Below the pieces are notes generated by a model. It made no database searches and was not told the origin of the DNA. It was given only the letters and a program-made list of their open reading frames with translations. The position numbers and the translations under genes were made by a program. A DNA stretch of 6,527 nucleotides. It comes from a bacterium. Its GTDB lineage: Bacteria > Pseudomonadota > Gammaproteobacteria > Burkholderiales > Thiobacteraceae. Position 1 is the first letter of the stretch. Each line of letters starts with the position of its first letter. Shown here piece by piece: positions 1 to 6,149 of the stretch. Location: the NCBI GenBank assembly GCA_027438535.1, contig DAIAMA010000076.1:1-6527 (forward strand). Direction: 5' to 3'.

Positions 1-946
1 TGATAGTGAGCGATCCGCCTTCTTCGATATTGCGTGCCGCGCCGAAGAAGCGCTTGGGGCGCTGCAAGGCATTCGCATCGACGCCGCCAGTGAGCACCTT
101 GCCGGAAGCCGGCACCACGGTGTTATAAGCGCGCGCCAGCCGGGTAATCGAGTCGAGCAAAATCACCACGTCTTTTTTATGCTCGACCAGGCGCTTGGCT
201 TTTTCCAGCACCATTTCCGCCACCTGCACATGGCGCGTGGCGGGCTCGTCAAAGGTGGAAGCGACCACTTCGCCGCGTACGGTGCGCGTCATTTCCGTCA
301 CTTCTTCCGGGCGCTCGTCGATCAGCAGCACGATCATGACCACATCCGGATGATTGGCGGTGATGGCGTGAGCAATCTGCTGCAGCAACACCGTCTTACC
401 GGACTTGGGCGAAGCCACGAGCAAGCCGCGCTGGCCTTTGCCGATGGGCGCGATCATGTCGATCACGCGCCCGGTGATGTTTTCTTCGCTGGCGATATCG
501 CGTTCGAGCTTCATCGGCTTGGTCGGAAACAGCGGCGTCAGGTTCTCGAACAGAATTTTATTTTTGGCGTTCTCCGGCGGCTCGCCGTTGACGGTATCCA
601 CTTTCACCAGCGCGAAATAGCGCTCGCCGTCTTTCGGGGTGCGAATCTCGCCCTCGATGGTATCCCCGGTGTGCAAATTGAAGCGCCGGATCTGGGAGGG
701 CGAGACGTAAATATCGTCCGGCCCGGCAAGATAGGAGGTATCGGGCGAGCGCAAGAAGCCGAAGCCGTCTTGCAGCACTTCCAAGGTACCGTCGCCATAA
801 ATGCTCTCGCCCTTACGCGCCTGGTTTTTCAGCAGCGCGAAGATAAGATCTTGTTTTCTTAGGCGGCTTGCGCCTTCGATTTCATGGGTAACAGCCATAT
901 CCACGAGTTCTTGCACGTGGTGGTGTTTAAGATCGGATAAATGCAT
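1..946 (-). CDS. rho: Transcription termination factor Rho, 3' end cut by window edge
   Basis: Rho is the hexameric RNA-dependent ATPase helicase that terminates transcription of untranslated RNA in the cytoplasm. I translated the minus strand from the ATG at 946–944 and found 315 uninterrupted codons, against about 419 in E. coli, so roughly the last 104 residues lie left of the window. Visible parts: the N-terminal helical region (residues 1–45), the cold-shock-like RNA-binding fold with RNP1-type GFGFLR (61–66) and [12 protein letters not shown] (80–91), the Walker A SPKSGKT (179–185, Lys184 as in E. coli), the catalytic Glu211 in [10 protein letters not shown], Walker B VILLD (261–265) and the Q-loop [11 protein letters not shown] (284–294). 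The start is set by alignment with E. coli MNLTEL; no clear Shine-Dalgarno lies before it. The R-loop and C-terminal helices are not in view. Identification is near certain. Confidence 0.98.
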   Translation of the reverse strand, partial: MHLSDLKHHHVQELVDMAVTHEIEGASRLRKQDLIFALLKNQARKGESIYGDGTLEVLQDGFGFLRSPDTSYLAGPDDIYVSPSQIRRFNLHTGDTIEGEIRTPKDGERYFALVKVDTVNGEPPENAKNKILFENLTPLFPTKPMKLERDIASEENITGRVIDMIAPIGKGQRGLLVASPKSGKTVLLQQIAHAITANHPDVVMIVLLIDERPEEVTEMTRTVRGEVVASTFDEPATRHVQVAEMVLEKAKRLVEHKKDVVILLDSITRLARAYNTVVPASGKVLTGGVDANALQRPKRFFGAARNIEEGGSLTI

Positions 947-951
947 AGACC

Positions 952-990
952 AATAGTGTGATGTGAGGAAACAGGGCTTGGATGTTTGGA
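952..990 (-). promoter_or_regulatory. C-rich, G-poor rho leader segment, possible rut site
   Basis: Just upstream of the rho start, 39 nt of the transcript contain 15 C and only 2 G, a skew that stands out in this GC-rich, G-containing neighbourhood. Rho loading sites (rut) are C-rich and unstructured, and E. coli rho is known to be autoregulated by Rho-dependent attenuation in its leader. That this stretch serves the same purpose is inference from composition and position alone. Confidence 0.3.
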
Positions 991-1017
991 GCGGGGCCCG
1001 GGCGGAACCCGGAACTT

Positions 1018-1049
1018 GAACAAACGCCCGTTGTTAATGTTATCGGGCG
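1018..1049 (-). terminator. Weak hairpin between trxA end and rho
   Basis: Read on the minus strand, CGCCCG (1049–1044), a 13-nt loop and CGGGCG (1030–1025) form a 6-bp GC stem, extendable by G·U pairs, followed by TTTGTTC. It lies 38 nt after the thioredoxin stop codon and before the rho leader. It could be a trxA terminator/attenuator or a leader structure. The U-tract is poor and the loop is long, so the call is tentative. A second short stem, CCGGG/CCCGG with a 5-nt loop, lies at 998–1012. Confidence 0.3.
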
Positions 1050-1086
1050 CCGGTTCGGAAAACTTTAGAAGCTAAGCCTAGCGAGT

Positions 1087-1170
1087 TCAAACGTTGCTGT
1101 CAATAAATGCCGTCAACTGCGATTTCGATAGCGCGCCGACCTTGGTCGCCTCGACATTGCCGTTCTTGAA
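1087..1170 (-). pseudogene. trxA: Thioredoxin C-terminal remnant (5' part missing)
   Basis: The minus strand from 1170 to the TGA at 1089–1087 encodes 27 residues beginning [16 protein letters not shown] and ending TAFIDSNV. They match the C-terminus of thioredoxin from about Phe81 of the E. coli protein ([19 protein letters not shown]...) to within one residue of its end. Thioredoxin reduces protein disulfides in the cytoplasm, but here the first ~80 residues, including the CGPC active site, are absent. Upstream of 1170 the sequence turns into the antisense strand of rpmE. The position directly before rho fits the usual proteobacterial trxA–rho order, so this is the genuine locus broken at this point and not a stray copy. 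A minus-strand open frame continues to 1563, but only because L31 antisense happens to stay open. Whether the break exists in the cell or only in the assembly cannot be decided here. Confidence 0.85.
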
Positions 1171-1171
1171 A
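1170..1171. other. Rearrangement or assembly breakpoint between trxA and rpmE
   Basis: Thioredoxin codons on the minus strand end exactly where L31 codons on the plus strand begin, with no spacer. Both genes are cut at their 5' sides: trxA lacks about 80 codons and rpmE lacks 4. The geometry is that of one end of an inversion that flipped the trxA 3' part, rho and the rpmE start. See the finding for the prediction about the other end. Confidence 0.8.
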
Positions 1172-1362
1172 TTCATCCGAATTACACTGAAATTTCCGTG
1201 ACTTGTAGTTGCGGCAACCAGTTCAAGACAAGCTCCACCATGGCGCGCGATCTGCACATCGAAGTCTGCTCGCAGTGCCATCCGTTCTATACCGGCAAGC
1301 AAAAGATACTGGATACCGCCGGCCGGGTGGAAAAATTCCGCCAGAAATACGCCAAGAAATAA
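1171..1362 (+). CDS. rpmE: 50S ribosomal protein L31, zinc-binding form, first 4 codons missing
   Basis: From ATT at 1171 to the TAA at 1360–1362 the frame gives 63 residues beginning [19 protein letters not shown] and ending [11 protein letters not shown]31 is a small protein of the large ribosomal subunit. This is the zinc-binding (C+) type: CSC at residues 12–14 and CSQC at 33–36 correspond, after adding 4, to Cys16, Cys18, Cys37 and Cys40 of E. coli L31. The HPFYTGKQK and AGRVEKF motifs are also typical. That offset shows exactly four residues are missing at the N-terminus. No ATG, GTG or TTG exists in frame between the stop at 1129–1131 and codon 5, and thioredoxin sequence occupies that space, so as written the gene has no normal start. 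A terminator follows 20 nt after the stop. Identity is very sure; whether the copy is functional is doubtful. Confidence 0.9.
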   Translation: MHPNYTEISVTCSCGNQFKTSSTMARDLHIEVCSQCHPFYTGKQKILDTAGRVEKFRQKYAKK

Positions 1363-1382
1363 TCCTGGCTTTATGGGACAAC

Positions 1383-1412
1383 AAAGGCGGCGCAATGCCG
1401 CTTTTTGTTTTT
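1383..1412 (+). terminator. Intrinsic terminator after rpmE
   Basis: AAAGGCGGC (1383–1391), loop GCAAT (1392–1396) and GCCGCTTTT (1397–1405) form a 9-bp stem with one G·U pair. The T-run continues to 1412, interrupted once by G1407. It begins 20 nt after the L31 stop codon and ends before the next promoter, a classic Rho-independent terminator arrangement. Confidence 0.85.
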
Positions 1413-1423
1413 GCGCGCGACGC

Positions 1424-1452
1424 TTGATAGGGCGGGGCTTTGCCCTTATGAT
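1424..1452 (+). promoter_or_regulatory. Sigma70-type promoter for the STAS–hslV–hslU operon
   Basis: TTGATA (1424–1429), a 17-bp spacer and TATGAT (1447–1452) each differ from the sigma70 consensus by one base, with ideal spacing. The predicted start of transcription is near 1459, about 90 nt before the first gene. The same DNA also resembles a heat-shock sigma32 promoter, with CTTGATA at 1423–1429 and CCCTTAT at 1443–1449, 13 nt between them. The spacer contains a short inverted repeat, AGGGC (1429–1433)/GCCCT (1442–1446), which could be an operator or chance. Confidence 0.7.
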
Positions 1453-1472
1453 GAAGACGTTGTAGAGAACGC

Positions 1473-1510
1473 GCCGAATGCGGCAATGCATGCTGAGTGG
1501 CCGCATCGGC
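1473..1510 (+). promoter_or_regulatory. 5'-UTR stem-loop of the hslVU operon transcript
   Basis: GCCG (1473–1476), a bulged A1477 and ATGCGGC (1478–1484) pair fully with GCCGCATCGGC (1500–1510) around a 15-nt loop, giving an 11-bp GC-rich stem with one bulge. It starts about 14 nt after the predicted transcription start. No T-run follows, so it is not a terminator; a role in mRNA stability or translation is inference. As I recall, a 5'-UTR stem-loop that stabilises the message has been described for E. coli hslVU. Confidence 0.55.
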
Positions 1511-1550
1511 AAGCTGAATTTCCGGATCATCTCAATTACCGCGAGACCAC

Positions 1551-2741
1551 GTGGTCTTTTCATTTTTTAAACGCAAGGGCGAAGCGCCCCAGACCATGAC
1601 CCCGCCGAAGCCCGTGGCGCCGAAGCCGCTGGCCGGCAGCGCTCCCGCGCCTCAGACGACGGTCGCGCCGCCACCGCCTGCCGAGATGGAGATGGTGGAA
1701 TTCGACGATCTGTCCTATGACGGAACGGGCGCCGCCGCTGAATCGCATTCCGCGGTGGAAGAAGCGGCGATTCTCTATGCCAACGAGCGCGTGACGGAAG
1801 CAATCGCCGCGCTGCTGGGCTTTATCAAAGAAAACGCCGAATCACGCGATTTGCATCCCTGGCTCTTGCTGTTCGATCTGTACCAAACCCAAAACATGAA
1901 ACAGCCCTTCGATGATTTGTCGATGGAGTTCGTGGTTCGATTCGAGCGTTCCGCGCCCGTCTGGGAGGGGCCGCGGCAAGCGGCGCCGGTGCCGAAGCCG
2001 GCACCGAAGCGCGGTATGGCGAGCAGCGTGCAGTTCAAGGGGCGGATCGGCGCGGCGCAAGCCGCGGATATCGAGCGCATGCTGAAATTGGCCGACTCCG
2101 ATGGCGGCGTGAAGCTGGATTTGGCCGCCGCCAGCGGCATCGAGGCGGACATGGCCGCGCAATTCGCGGCCGCATTGCAGAGCATACGCCGCACCGGAAA
2201 ACGCATTACGGTGGCGGGCGCGGAAGCATTCGCGCAGGCCGTCAAAAACACCTTCGAGGGCGATGCACGGCAGGAGAAACGGTATTGGCTTTTGTTGTTC
2301 GAGTTGTACCAGGTGCTGGGATTACAAAACGAATTTGAAGACGCGGCGGTGGACTATGCCGTGACTTTCGAGTTGTCGCCCCCCTCCTGGGAGGCATTGC
2401 CGGAGACGGTGCAAACCGCGGCTGCTGTCGAATCCGATGCGCCGGAAGCGCCCGCGGAAGCGGAGCACTTCAGTATCGAGGGCGTGCTGTCCACCGGCAC
2501 CGATTATAAATTGCGCGATCTCGAGCGCCACGCCGAAAGCCGCACGCAGGTTTTAATTGATATGACCGGCACGGTACGCGTGGATTTCGTCACCGTCGGC
2601 GCCTTCATCAATACCCTCATCGCGCTGAACCAGCAAGGCAAGCAAGTCACGATCAGCGGCACGAATGAAATGGTGCACGCCCTGTTCGATGTGATGGGCG
2701 TGACCGAATATGCGACGGTCGTGCGCCGCAAGCAACGCTAA
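1551..2741 (+). CDS. Tandem STAS-like domain protein, first gene of hslVU operon
   Basis: This is a 396-residue cytoplasmic protein of unknown function. The N-terminus MVFSFFKRKG is short, hydrophobic and basic, followed by a Pro/Ala-rich linker (about 15–45). Two kinds of unit then alternate. The helical unit appears at 102–139 (WLLLFDLYQ ... FDDLSMEFVVRFE ... PVWE) and again at 246–281 (WLLLFELYQ ... FEDAAVDYAVTFE ... PSWE). A STAS-like alpha/beta unit appears at about 157–240 (VKLDLAAASGIEADMAAQF ... RITVAG) and about 305–396 (VLIDMTGTVRVDFVTVGAF ... QVTISG). STAS domains are protein-interaction or phosphoswitch modules, as in anti-sigma antagonists and MlaB; here neither copy has a Ser/Thr clearly at the phospho-acceptor position. 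The GTG start at 1551 is chosen because MVFSFFK reads as a natural N-terminus and no better start exists; the Shine-Dalgarno is poor. It is 24 nt ahead of hslV, so cotranscription is likely. Confidence 0.8.
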   Translation: MVFSFFKRKGEAPQTMTPPKPVAPKPLAGSAPAPQTTVAPPPPAEMEMVEFDDLSYDGTGAAAESHSAVEEAAILYANERVTEAIAALLGFIKENAESRDLHPWLLLFDLYQTQNMKQPFDDLSMEFVVRFERSAPVWEGPRQAAPVPKPAPKRGMASSVQFKGRIGAAQAADIERMLKLADSDGGVKLDLAAASGIEADMAAQFAAALQSIRRTGKRITVAGAEAFAQAVKNTFEGDARQEKRYWLLLFELYQVLGLQNEFEDAAVDYAVTFELSPPSWEALPETVQTAAAVESDAPEAPAEAEHFSIEGVLSTGTDYKLRDLERHAESRTQVLIDMTGTVRVDFVTVGAFINTLIALNQQGKQVTISGTNEMVHALFDVMGVTEYATVVRRKQR

Positions 2742-2765
2742 TTTTTCCCCTTACCTGGATCGATC

Positions 2766-3302
2766 ATGGAGCAATATCACGGCACTACCATTCTTTCCGT
2801 GCGCCGCGGCACGCAGGTCGCGCTCGGGGGCGATGGCCAGGTCACCCTGGGTAATATCGTCATCAAGGCGTCGGCGCGTAAAGTGCGCCGCCTGTATCAC
2901 GACAAAATTCTCGCCGGTTTCGCCGGCGGCACCGCGGATGCGTTTACCCTGTTCGAGCGCTTCGAATCGAAATTGGAAAAGCATCAAGGCCATTTGCTGC
3001 GGGCCGCGGTGGAGTTGGCCAAGGATTGGCGCACCGATCGGATTTTGCGCCGCTTGGAAGCCATGCTTGCCGTGGCCGATCACGAGACCTCGATCATTCT
3101 CACCGGCAACGGCGATGTGCTCGAACCGGAGCAGGGGCTGCTTGCCATTGGCAGCGGTGGACCTTACGCGCAAAGCGCGGCGCGTGCGCTGCTGGAGCAT
3201 ACCGACATGACGCCGGCCGAGATCGTGAAGCAGTCGCTCACCATCGCCGCCGATTTGTGCATCTACACTAACCAGAATCACGTAATCGAGATTTTGGAAT
3301 GA
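2766..3302 (+). CDS. hslV: HslV, peptidase subunit of the HslUV ATP-dependent protease
   Basis: HslV (ClpQ) forms a double hexameric ring with N-terminal threonine protease sites that degrade substrates fed in by HslU in the cytoplasm. The protein has 178 residues, close to the 176 of E. coli. It begins [15 protein letters not shown], so the catalytic Thr is Thr7 and a six-residue propeptide, not just Met, must be removed. Counting from Thr7, the expected active-site residues are all present: Asp23 (D17), Lys39 (K33) and Ser130 (S124), within [19 protein letters not shown] and [16 protein letters not shown]. The C-terminal [13 protein letters not shown] is also typical. It lies 24 nt after the STAS gene and 40 nt before hslU. 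There is only a weak GGA upstream of the start. The extended N-terminus is common in betaproteobacteria. Confidence 0.97.
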   Translation: MEQYHGTTILSVRRGTQVALGGDGQVTLGNIVIKASARKVRRLYHDKILAGFAGGTADAFTLFERFESKLEKHQGHLLRAAVELAKDWRTDRILRRLEAMLAVADHETSIILTGNGDVLEPEQGLLAIGSGGPYAQSAARALLEHTDMTPAEIVKQSLTIAADLCIYTNQNHVIEILE

Positions 3303-3342
3303 GGCAATGGCTTGCGCCTCGCGCTTAAAGACTGAATAAACC

Positions 3343-4674
3343 ATGCAAATGACTCCCCAAGAAATTGTTCACGAACTCGATAAACATATCGTTGGCCAAG
3401 ACGCGGCCAAGCGCGCGGTGGCGATTGCCCTGCGCAATCGCTGGCGGCGCGCGCAAGTGGCGGAGCCGCTACGCCAGGAAATTACCCCCAAGAATATTTT
3501 GATGATCGGCCCCACCGGCGTCGGTAAGACCGAAATCGCGCGGCGTCTGGCGCGGCTTGCGCATGCGCCCTTCATTAAAGTCGAGGCGACCAAGTTCACG
3601 GAAGTCGGGTATGTCGGGCGCGATGTGGATAGCATCATCCGCGATCTGGTCGAAATGGCAGTGAAGCAAGCACGCGAGCACGCGACCAAGCAAGTGCAAT
3701 TCCGCGCCGAGGAAACCGCCGAGGAGCGCATACTCGATGCGCTGTTGCCGGGCGCGCGCACGGGCGGTTTCGACGAGGCAGAATCTAGACCGGAGGAAAG
3801 CGCCACGCGCCAGAAATTCCGAAAAATGCTGCGCGAAGGCGCGCTCGACGACAAGGAAATCGAAATCGAAATCAGCGCTTCTGCCGCGAATATGGAAATT
3901 TTCGCCCCGCCCGGCATGGAAGATCTCACCTCGCAATTGCAGGGCATGTTCCAAAATTTAGGCGGTGGCCGCAAAAAACAGCGCAAACTCAAAGTGCGCG
4001 AGGCATTCAAGCTGCTGACGGAGGAAGAAGCGCTGAAGATGGTGAACGAAGACGATCTCAAGCTCGGCGCGCTAAACGATGTCGAGCAAAATGGCATCGT
4101 GTTCCTCGACGAAATCGATAAAATCACCAGCCGCGCCGAGACCAGCGGCGCCGATGTTTCGCGTCAAGGCGTACAGCGCGATCTGTTGCCGCTGGTGGAA
4201 GGTACGACGGTCACCACCAAATACGGCATGGTCAAGACCGACCATATTTTATTTATCGGCAGCGGCGCGTTTCATTTTGCCAAACCGTCCGATCTGATTC
4301 CCGAACTGCAAGGCCGCTTCCCGATCCGGGTCGAGCTCGAATCGCTGACGGTGGATGACTTCGCGCGCATTCTGACCGGTACCGATGCCTGCCTCACGCA
4401 CCAATACCAAGCGCTGCTGGAAACCGAGGGCGTGCACCTAAGTTTTACCGGCGAGGGTATCCGGCGCTTGGCCGAGATCGCCTATGAAGTGAACGAGCGC
4501 ACCGAGAATATCGGCGCGCGCAGGCTTTACACGGTGATGGAAAAATTGCTGGAGGAATTGGCGTTCGCCGCCGACAAACAAAGCGGCGCGGCTATTACCA
4601 TCGACGCGGCTTATGTGAATGCCAAACTGGATACCTTGGCGAAGAGCGAAGATTTAGCGCGCTATGTGCTGTAA
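3343..4674 (+). CDS. hslU: HslU, AAA+ unfoldase subunit of the HslUV protease
   Basis: HslU (ClpY) is the hexameric ATPase that recognises, unfolds and translocates proteins into HslV. The protein is 443 residues, the same length as E. coli HslU, and aligns nearly without gaps. Walker A is GPTGVGKT (56–63) and the pore loop is GYVG (89–92). The insertion I-domain spans roughly 110–240 and includes the DDKEIEIEI and MFQNLGGG segments. Walker B is IVFLDE (252–257), sensor 1 lies around ILFIGSGAF (302–310), the arginine finger is Arg325 in ELQGRFP, and sensor 2 is GARRL (391–395). The C-terminus ARYVL corresponds to SRFIL in E. coli, the tail that inserts into HslV to activate it. The start could be the first ATG (3343) or the Met at codon 3 (3349), since neither has a clear Shine-Dalgarno. 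Last gene of the operon; a strong hairpin follows. Confidence 0.98.
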   Translation: MQMTPQEIVHELDKHIVGQDAAKRAVAIALRNRWRRAQVAEPLRQEITPKNILMIGPTGVGKTEIARRLARLAHAPFIKVEATKFTEVGYVGRDVDSIIRDLVEMAVKQAREHATKQVQFRAEETAEERILDALLPGARTGGFDEAESRPEESATRQKFRKMLREGALDDKEIEIEISASAANMEIFAPPGMEDLTSQLQGMFQNLGGGRKKQRKLKVREAFKLLTEEEALKMVNEDDLKLGALNDVEQNGIVFLDEIDKITSRAETSGADVSRQGVQRDLLPLVEGTTVTTKYGMVKTDHILFIGSGAFHFAKPSDLIPELQGRFPIRVELESLTVDDFARILTGTDACLTHQYQALLETEGVHLSFTGEGIRRLAEIAYEVNERTENIGARRLYTVMEKLLEELAFAADKQSGAAITIDAAYVNAKLDTLAKSEDLARYVL

Positions 4675-4678
4675 AGCG

Positions 4679-4724
4679 GCTGGCGCGCCGTATCCGATCC
4701 GTACGGCGCGCCAGCGTTTCTTTA
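4679..4724 (+). terminator. Strong hairpin after hslU, between convergent genes
   Basis: GCTGGCGCGCCGTA (4679–4692) pairs perfectly over 14 bp with TACGGCGCGCCAGC (4702–4715) around a 9-nt loop, starting 4 nt after the hslU stop. The plus-strand tail GTTTCTTTA gives a modest U-tract for hslU. The minus strand has no good U-run, although the hairpin may still block readthrough from the convergent cupredoxin gene, whose stop is at 4732. Confidence 0.8.
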
Positions 4725-4731
4725 GCCCGAG

Positions 4732-5106
4732 TCATTCGCTCACGATGAGGGCTCCGGTCATGTTTTCGTGCCCGCTACCGCAAAATATATCGCATAGAAA
4801 CGGGAAAGTCCCAACCTTGTCAGGCACCACACGTATCCGCGAAACCTTGCCCGGAATAATATCCGCGCGTATCCCTAGATCCGGCACCTTGAAGCCCATC
4901 AAGACGTCGAGCGTGGTAAATTCGAGCACCACCGGCACCCCTTTTTTCAGCTTGATTACATTCGGCGTGTACTCGAATTTTTTTGCGACGATTTTGATGA
5001 CGGGCTCTCCTGTTTGCATGCTCGCATAATCGCCCGCGCGCACCAGGCTGGCGCCCAGAACGGTAGCCAAGGCCAGCATCTTAAATCCGCGTGCGTTGAG
5101 ATTCAT
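4732..5106 (-). CDS. Secreted small cupredoxin with CuA-like Cys/Cys/His/Met cluster
   Basis: This 124-residue protein is probably periplasmic. Residues 1–24 form a signal peptide ending LVRA before GDYAS. The rest is one cupredoxin beta-barrel related to the copper domain of cytochrome oxidase subunit II: KKFEYTPNVIKLKKGVPVVL (42–61), LDVLMGFKVPDLGIRADIIPG (66–86) and the metal loop C105-DIF-C109-GSG-H113-EN-M116. The two Cys, the His and the Met match the CuA pattern CxxxCxxxHxxM. In oxidase subunit II the first segment carries a His ligand (DVIHSF); here that position is Met70 (DVLMGF). There is no membrane helix, so it is not an oxidase subunit; electron transfer or copper binding is inferred. 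It starts 4 nt after the phosphoesterase stop, and its AAAGGA Shine-Dalgarno (5119–5114) lies inside the end of that gene, suggesting translational coupling. The two are presumably one transcript. Confidence 0.9.
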   Translation of the reverse strand: MNLNARGFKMLALATVLGASLVRAGDYASMQTGEPVIKIVAKKFEYTPNVIKLKKGVPVVLEFTTLDVLMGFKVPDLGIRADIIPGKVSRIRVVPDKVGTFPFLCDIFCGSGHENMTGALIVSE

Positions 5107-5110
5107 GGCG

Positions 5111-6007
5111 CTATCCTTTCACTACGGGCAGTTCCGTAATGCGGTATTCAGCCTTCTGCACCTCGGCTTCGACGTCGCGATAGCCCAGTCCTTTATACGG
5201 CTGTGCCGCATCCCATGGCAGCGGCGTGCGCTTGGGCTGCGAGCCGGGTGCGGGCAGCGCGAACATCAGCCCCTTTGCCGAGTGGTGCGCGATATGCCCG
5301 GTCATGTGGTGATTTTCCTGATGAATGTGTCCGTAGAACACGGTGACATTGGGGTGTGGCATCAGCAGCGCGATCGCTTTGGCGCCATCACGGGTAGCCC
5401 AGTCCCATTGCGGATAGAGGTCGAACAGCGGGCGATGGGTGAATACCACGATTCTTGTGTCTTTGGGCTGGGCATTCAAATCCGCCGCGAGCCATTGCAA
5501 CTGCGCCTCGCCGATACTTGCCGTGGGATCGGAAACATTGTCTAGTACGATGAAATGCACGCCCTTGTGATCGAAGGTGTAATGCGTTTTGCCGAAAAAC
5601 TCCTGAAAGGCTTCGCCGTGATCCAGCGAGGCATCGTGCTCACCCGGCATGAAATGAATGTTTTTCACCTTGAGTTCGCTCACGATATCGCGGAACTCCG
5701 ACATACGTTTTCTGCGCTCCTGGGGGTCGTCGGTGGTGTGGGTCAAGTCGCCGGTGAAGACGATGAAATCCGGCGGCTGCGCCAAGCTGTTGACCGCGGC
5801 GACTGCCTTCTTCAGCGTGCCTTCCGCATCCGGGTTGACTTTCGGCCCTTTAAAACCCCAGTGGCTGTCCGAAAGTTGAACGAAATAAAAGTCATCCGCA
5901 TCACTGCGTTTGGGTATATCGGAACAACCCGCCAATCCGGAAACGAACACCACGCCTCCCAATCCGGCCAGTTTCAAAAAATCGCGTCTATCCAACATTT
6001 TTTCCAT
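5111..6007 (-). CDS. Tat-exported lipoprotein metallophosphoesterase
   Basis: This is a 298-residue calcineurin-like metallophosphoesterase predicted to work outside the cytoplasmic membrane. The N-terminus has a twin-arginine motif DRRDFLK (6–12), a hydrophobic stretch and a lipobox LAGC with Cys28, suggesting a folded, lipid-anchored export product. The dinuclear metal-site motifs appear in order: LSDSH (45–49; Asp47, His49), TGDLTH (Asp87), PGEHD (121–125), FTHRP (His191) and GHIH (226–229). The third motif is normally GNHD; here Glu123 replaces the Asn ligand, which may be a subfamily trait. The start at 6007 is fixed by a perfect AGGAGGA (6017–6011) and by the signal peptide; the frame stays open upstream to 6358 but that extension overlaps the divergent gene and is not credible. 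The substrate cannot be read from sequence. It leads a two-gene operon with the cupredoxin, behind an ECF-type promoter. Confidence 0.92.
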   Translation of the reverse strand: MEKMLDRRDFLKLAGLGGVVFVSGLAGCSDIPKRSDADDFYFVQLSDSHWGFKGPKVNPDAEGTLKKAVAAVNSLAQPPDFIVFTGDLTHTTDDPQERRKRMSEFRDIVSELKVKNIHFMPGEHDASLDHGEAFQEFFGKTHYTFDHKGVHFIVLDNVSDPTASIGEAQLQWLAADLNAQPKDTRIVVFTHRPLFDLYPQWDWATRDGAKAIALLMPHPNVTVFYGHIHQENHHMTGHIAHHSAKGLMFALPAPGSQPKRTPLPWDAAQPYKGLGYRDVEAEVQKAEYRITELPVVKG

Positions 6008-6010
6008 GTT

Positions 6011-6017
6011 TCCTCCT
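6011..6017 (-). promoter_or_regulatory. Strong Shine-Dalgarno that sets the phosphoesterase start
   Basis: AGGAGGA lies 3 nt before the ATG at 6007–6005 (about 5 nt from the AGGAG core), the best ribosome-binding site in the window. It decides the start at MEKMLDRRDF against the longer open frame. Confidence 0.85.
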
Positions 6018-6054
6018 AAATAAATGTAGAGAGAATGAACGGCTGCAAAGGGTA

Positions 6055-6081
6055 ATACCGCTTCTGCCGCGCCTTTATTCC
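6055..6081 (-). promoter_or_regulatory. ECF-type promoter driving phosphoesterase–cupredoxin operon
   Basis: On the minus strand, GGAATAAA (6081–6074) and CGGTAT (6060–6055) are separated by 13 nt, that is GGAAT-N16-CGGT, the layout of ECF sigma promoters (GGAAC-like –35, CGT-like –10, about 16-nt spacer). The predicted start of transcription near 6048 leaves a leader of about 40 nt containing the strong Shine-Dalgarno. An identical arrangement faces the other way at 6150–6176. Confidence 0.7.
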
Positions 6082-6149
6082 CGAGACGGTAAAATTTTTC
6101 GTGCGCTGCGGGCGCGCGCCGTGCCGCGAATAGATTTAAGATGGGTACT

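Noticed and set aside
179..862. Plus-strand open frame of 227 codons
   Set aside because: It is antisense to an intact, highly conserved rho reading frame; the protein has the His/Arg-rich look of a shadow frame and no domain.
998..1012. Short palindrome CCGGG-N5-CCCGG as a terminator or operator
   Set aside because: The stem is only 5 bp with no T-run on either strand; in a GC-rich leader this is expected by chance.
1156..1176. ATT at 1156 as an unusual start codon for L31
   Set aside because: It would give IAVLEIHP in place of the M-K-x-x-IHP of the family, has no ribosome-binding site, and these bases are thioredoxin codons on the other strand. A missing 5' end explains the data better.
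1087..1563. Minus-strand open frame of 158 codons
   Set aside because: Only its last 27 codons are protein-like (thioredoxin end). The rest is antisense to rpmE, the terminator and the hslVU promoter region, so it is a product of the breakpoint, not a fused gene.
2751..3344. Minus-strand open frame of 197 codons opposite hslV
   Set aside because: Antisense to the whole of hslV, whose active-site residues all line up; no start signal or domain supports it.
3369..4127. Minus-strand open frame of 252 codons opposite hslU
   Set aside because: Antisense to a full-length, motif-complete hslU; Ser/Arg-rich shadow translation with no recognisable domain.
4853..4859. A third GGAATAA on the plus strand
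   Set aside because: It lies inside the cupredoxin gene in antisense orientation, and no CGGTAT follows at the right spacing, so it is not a promoter.
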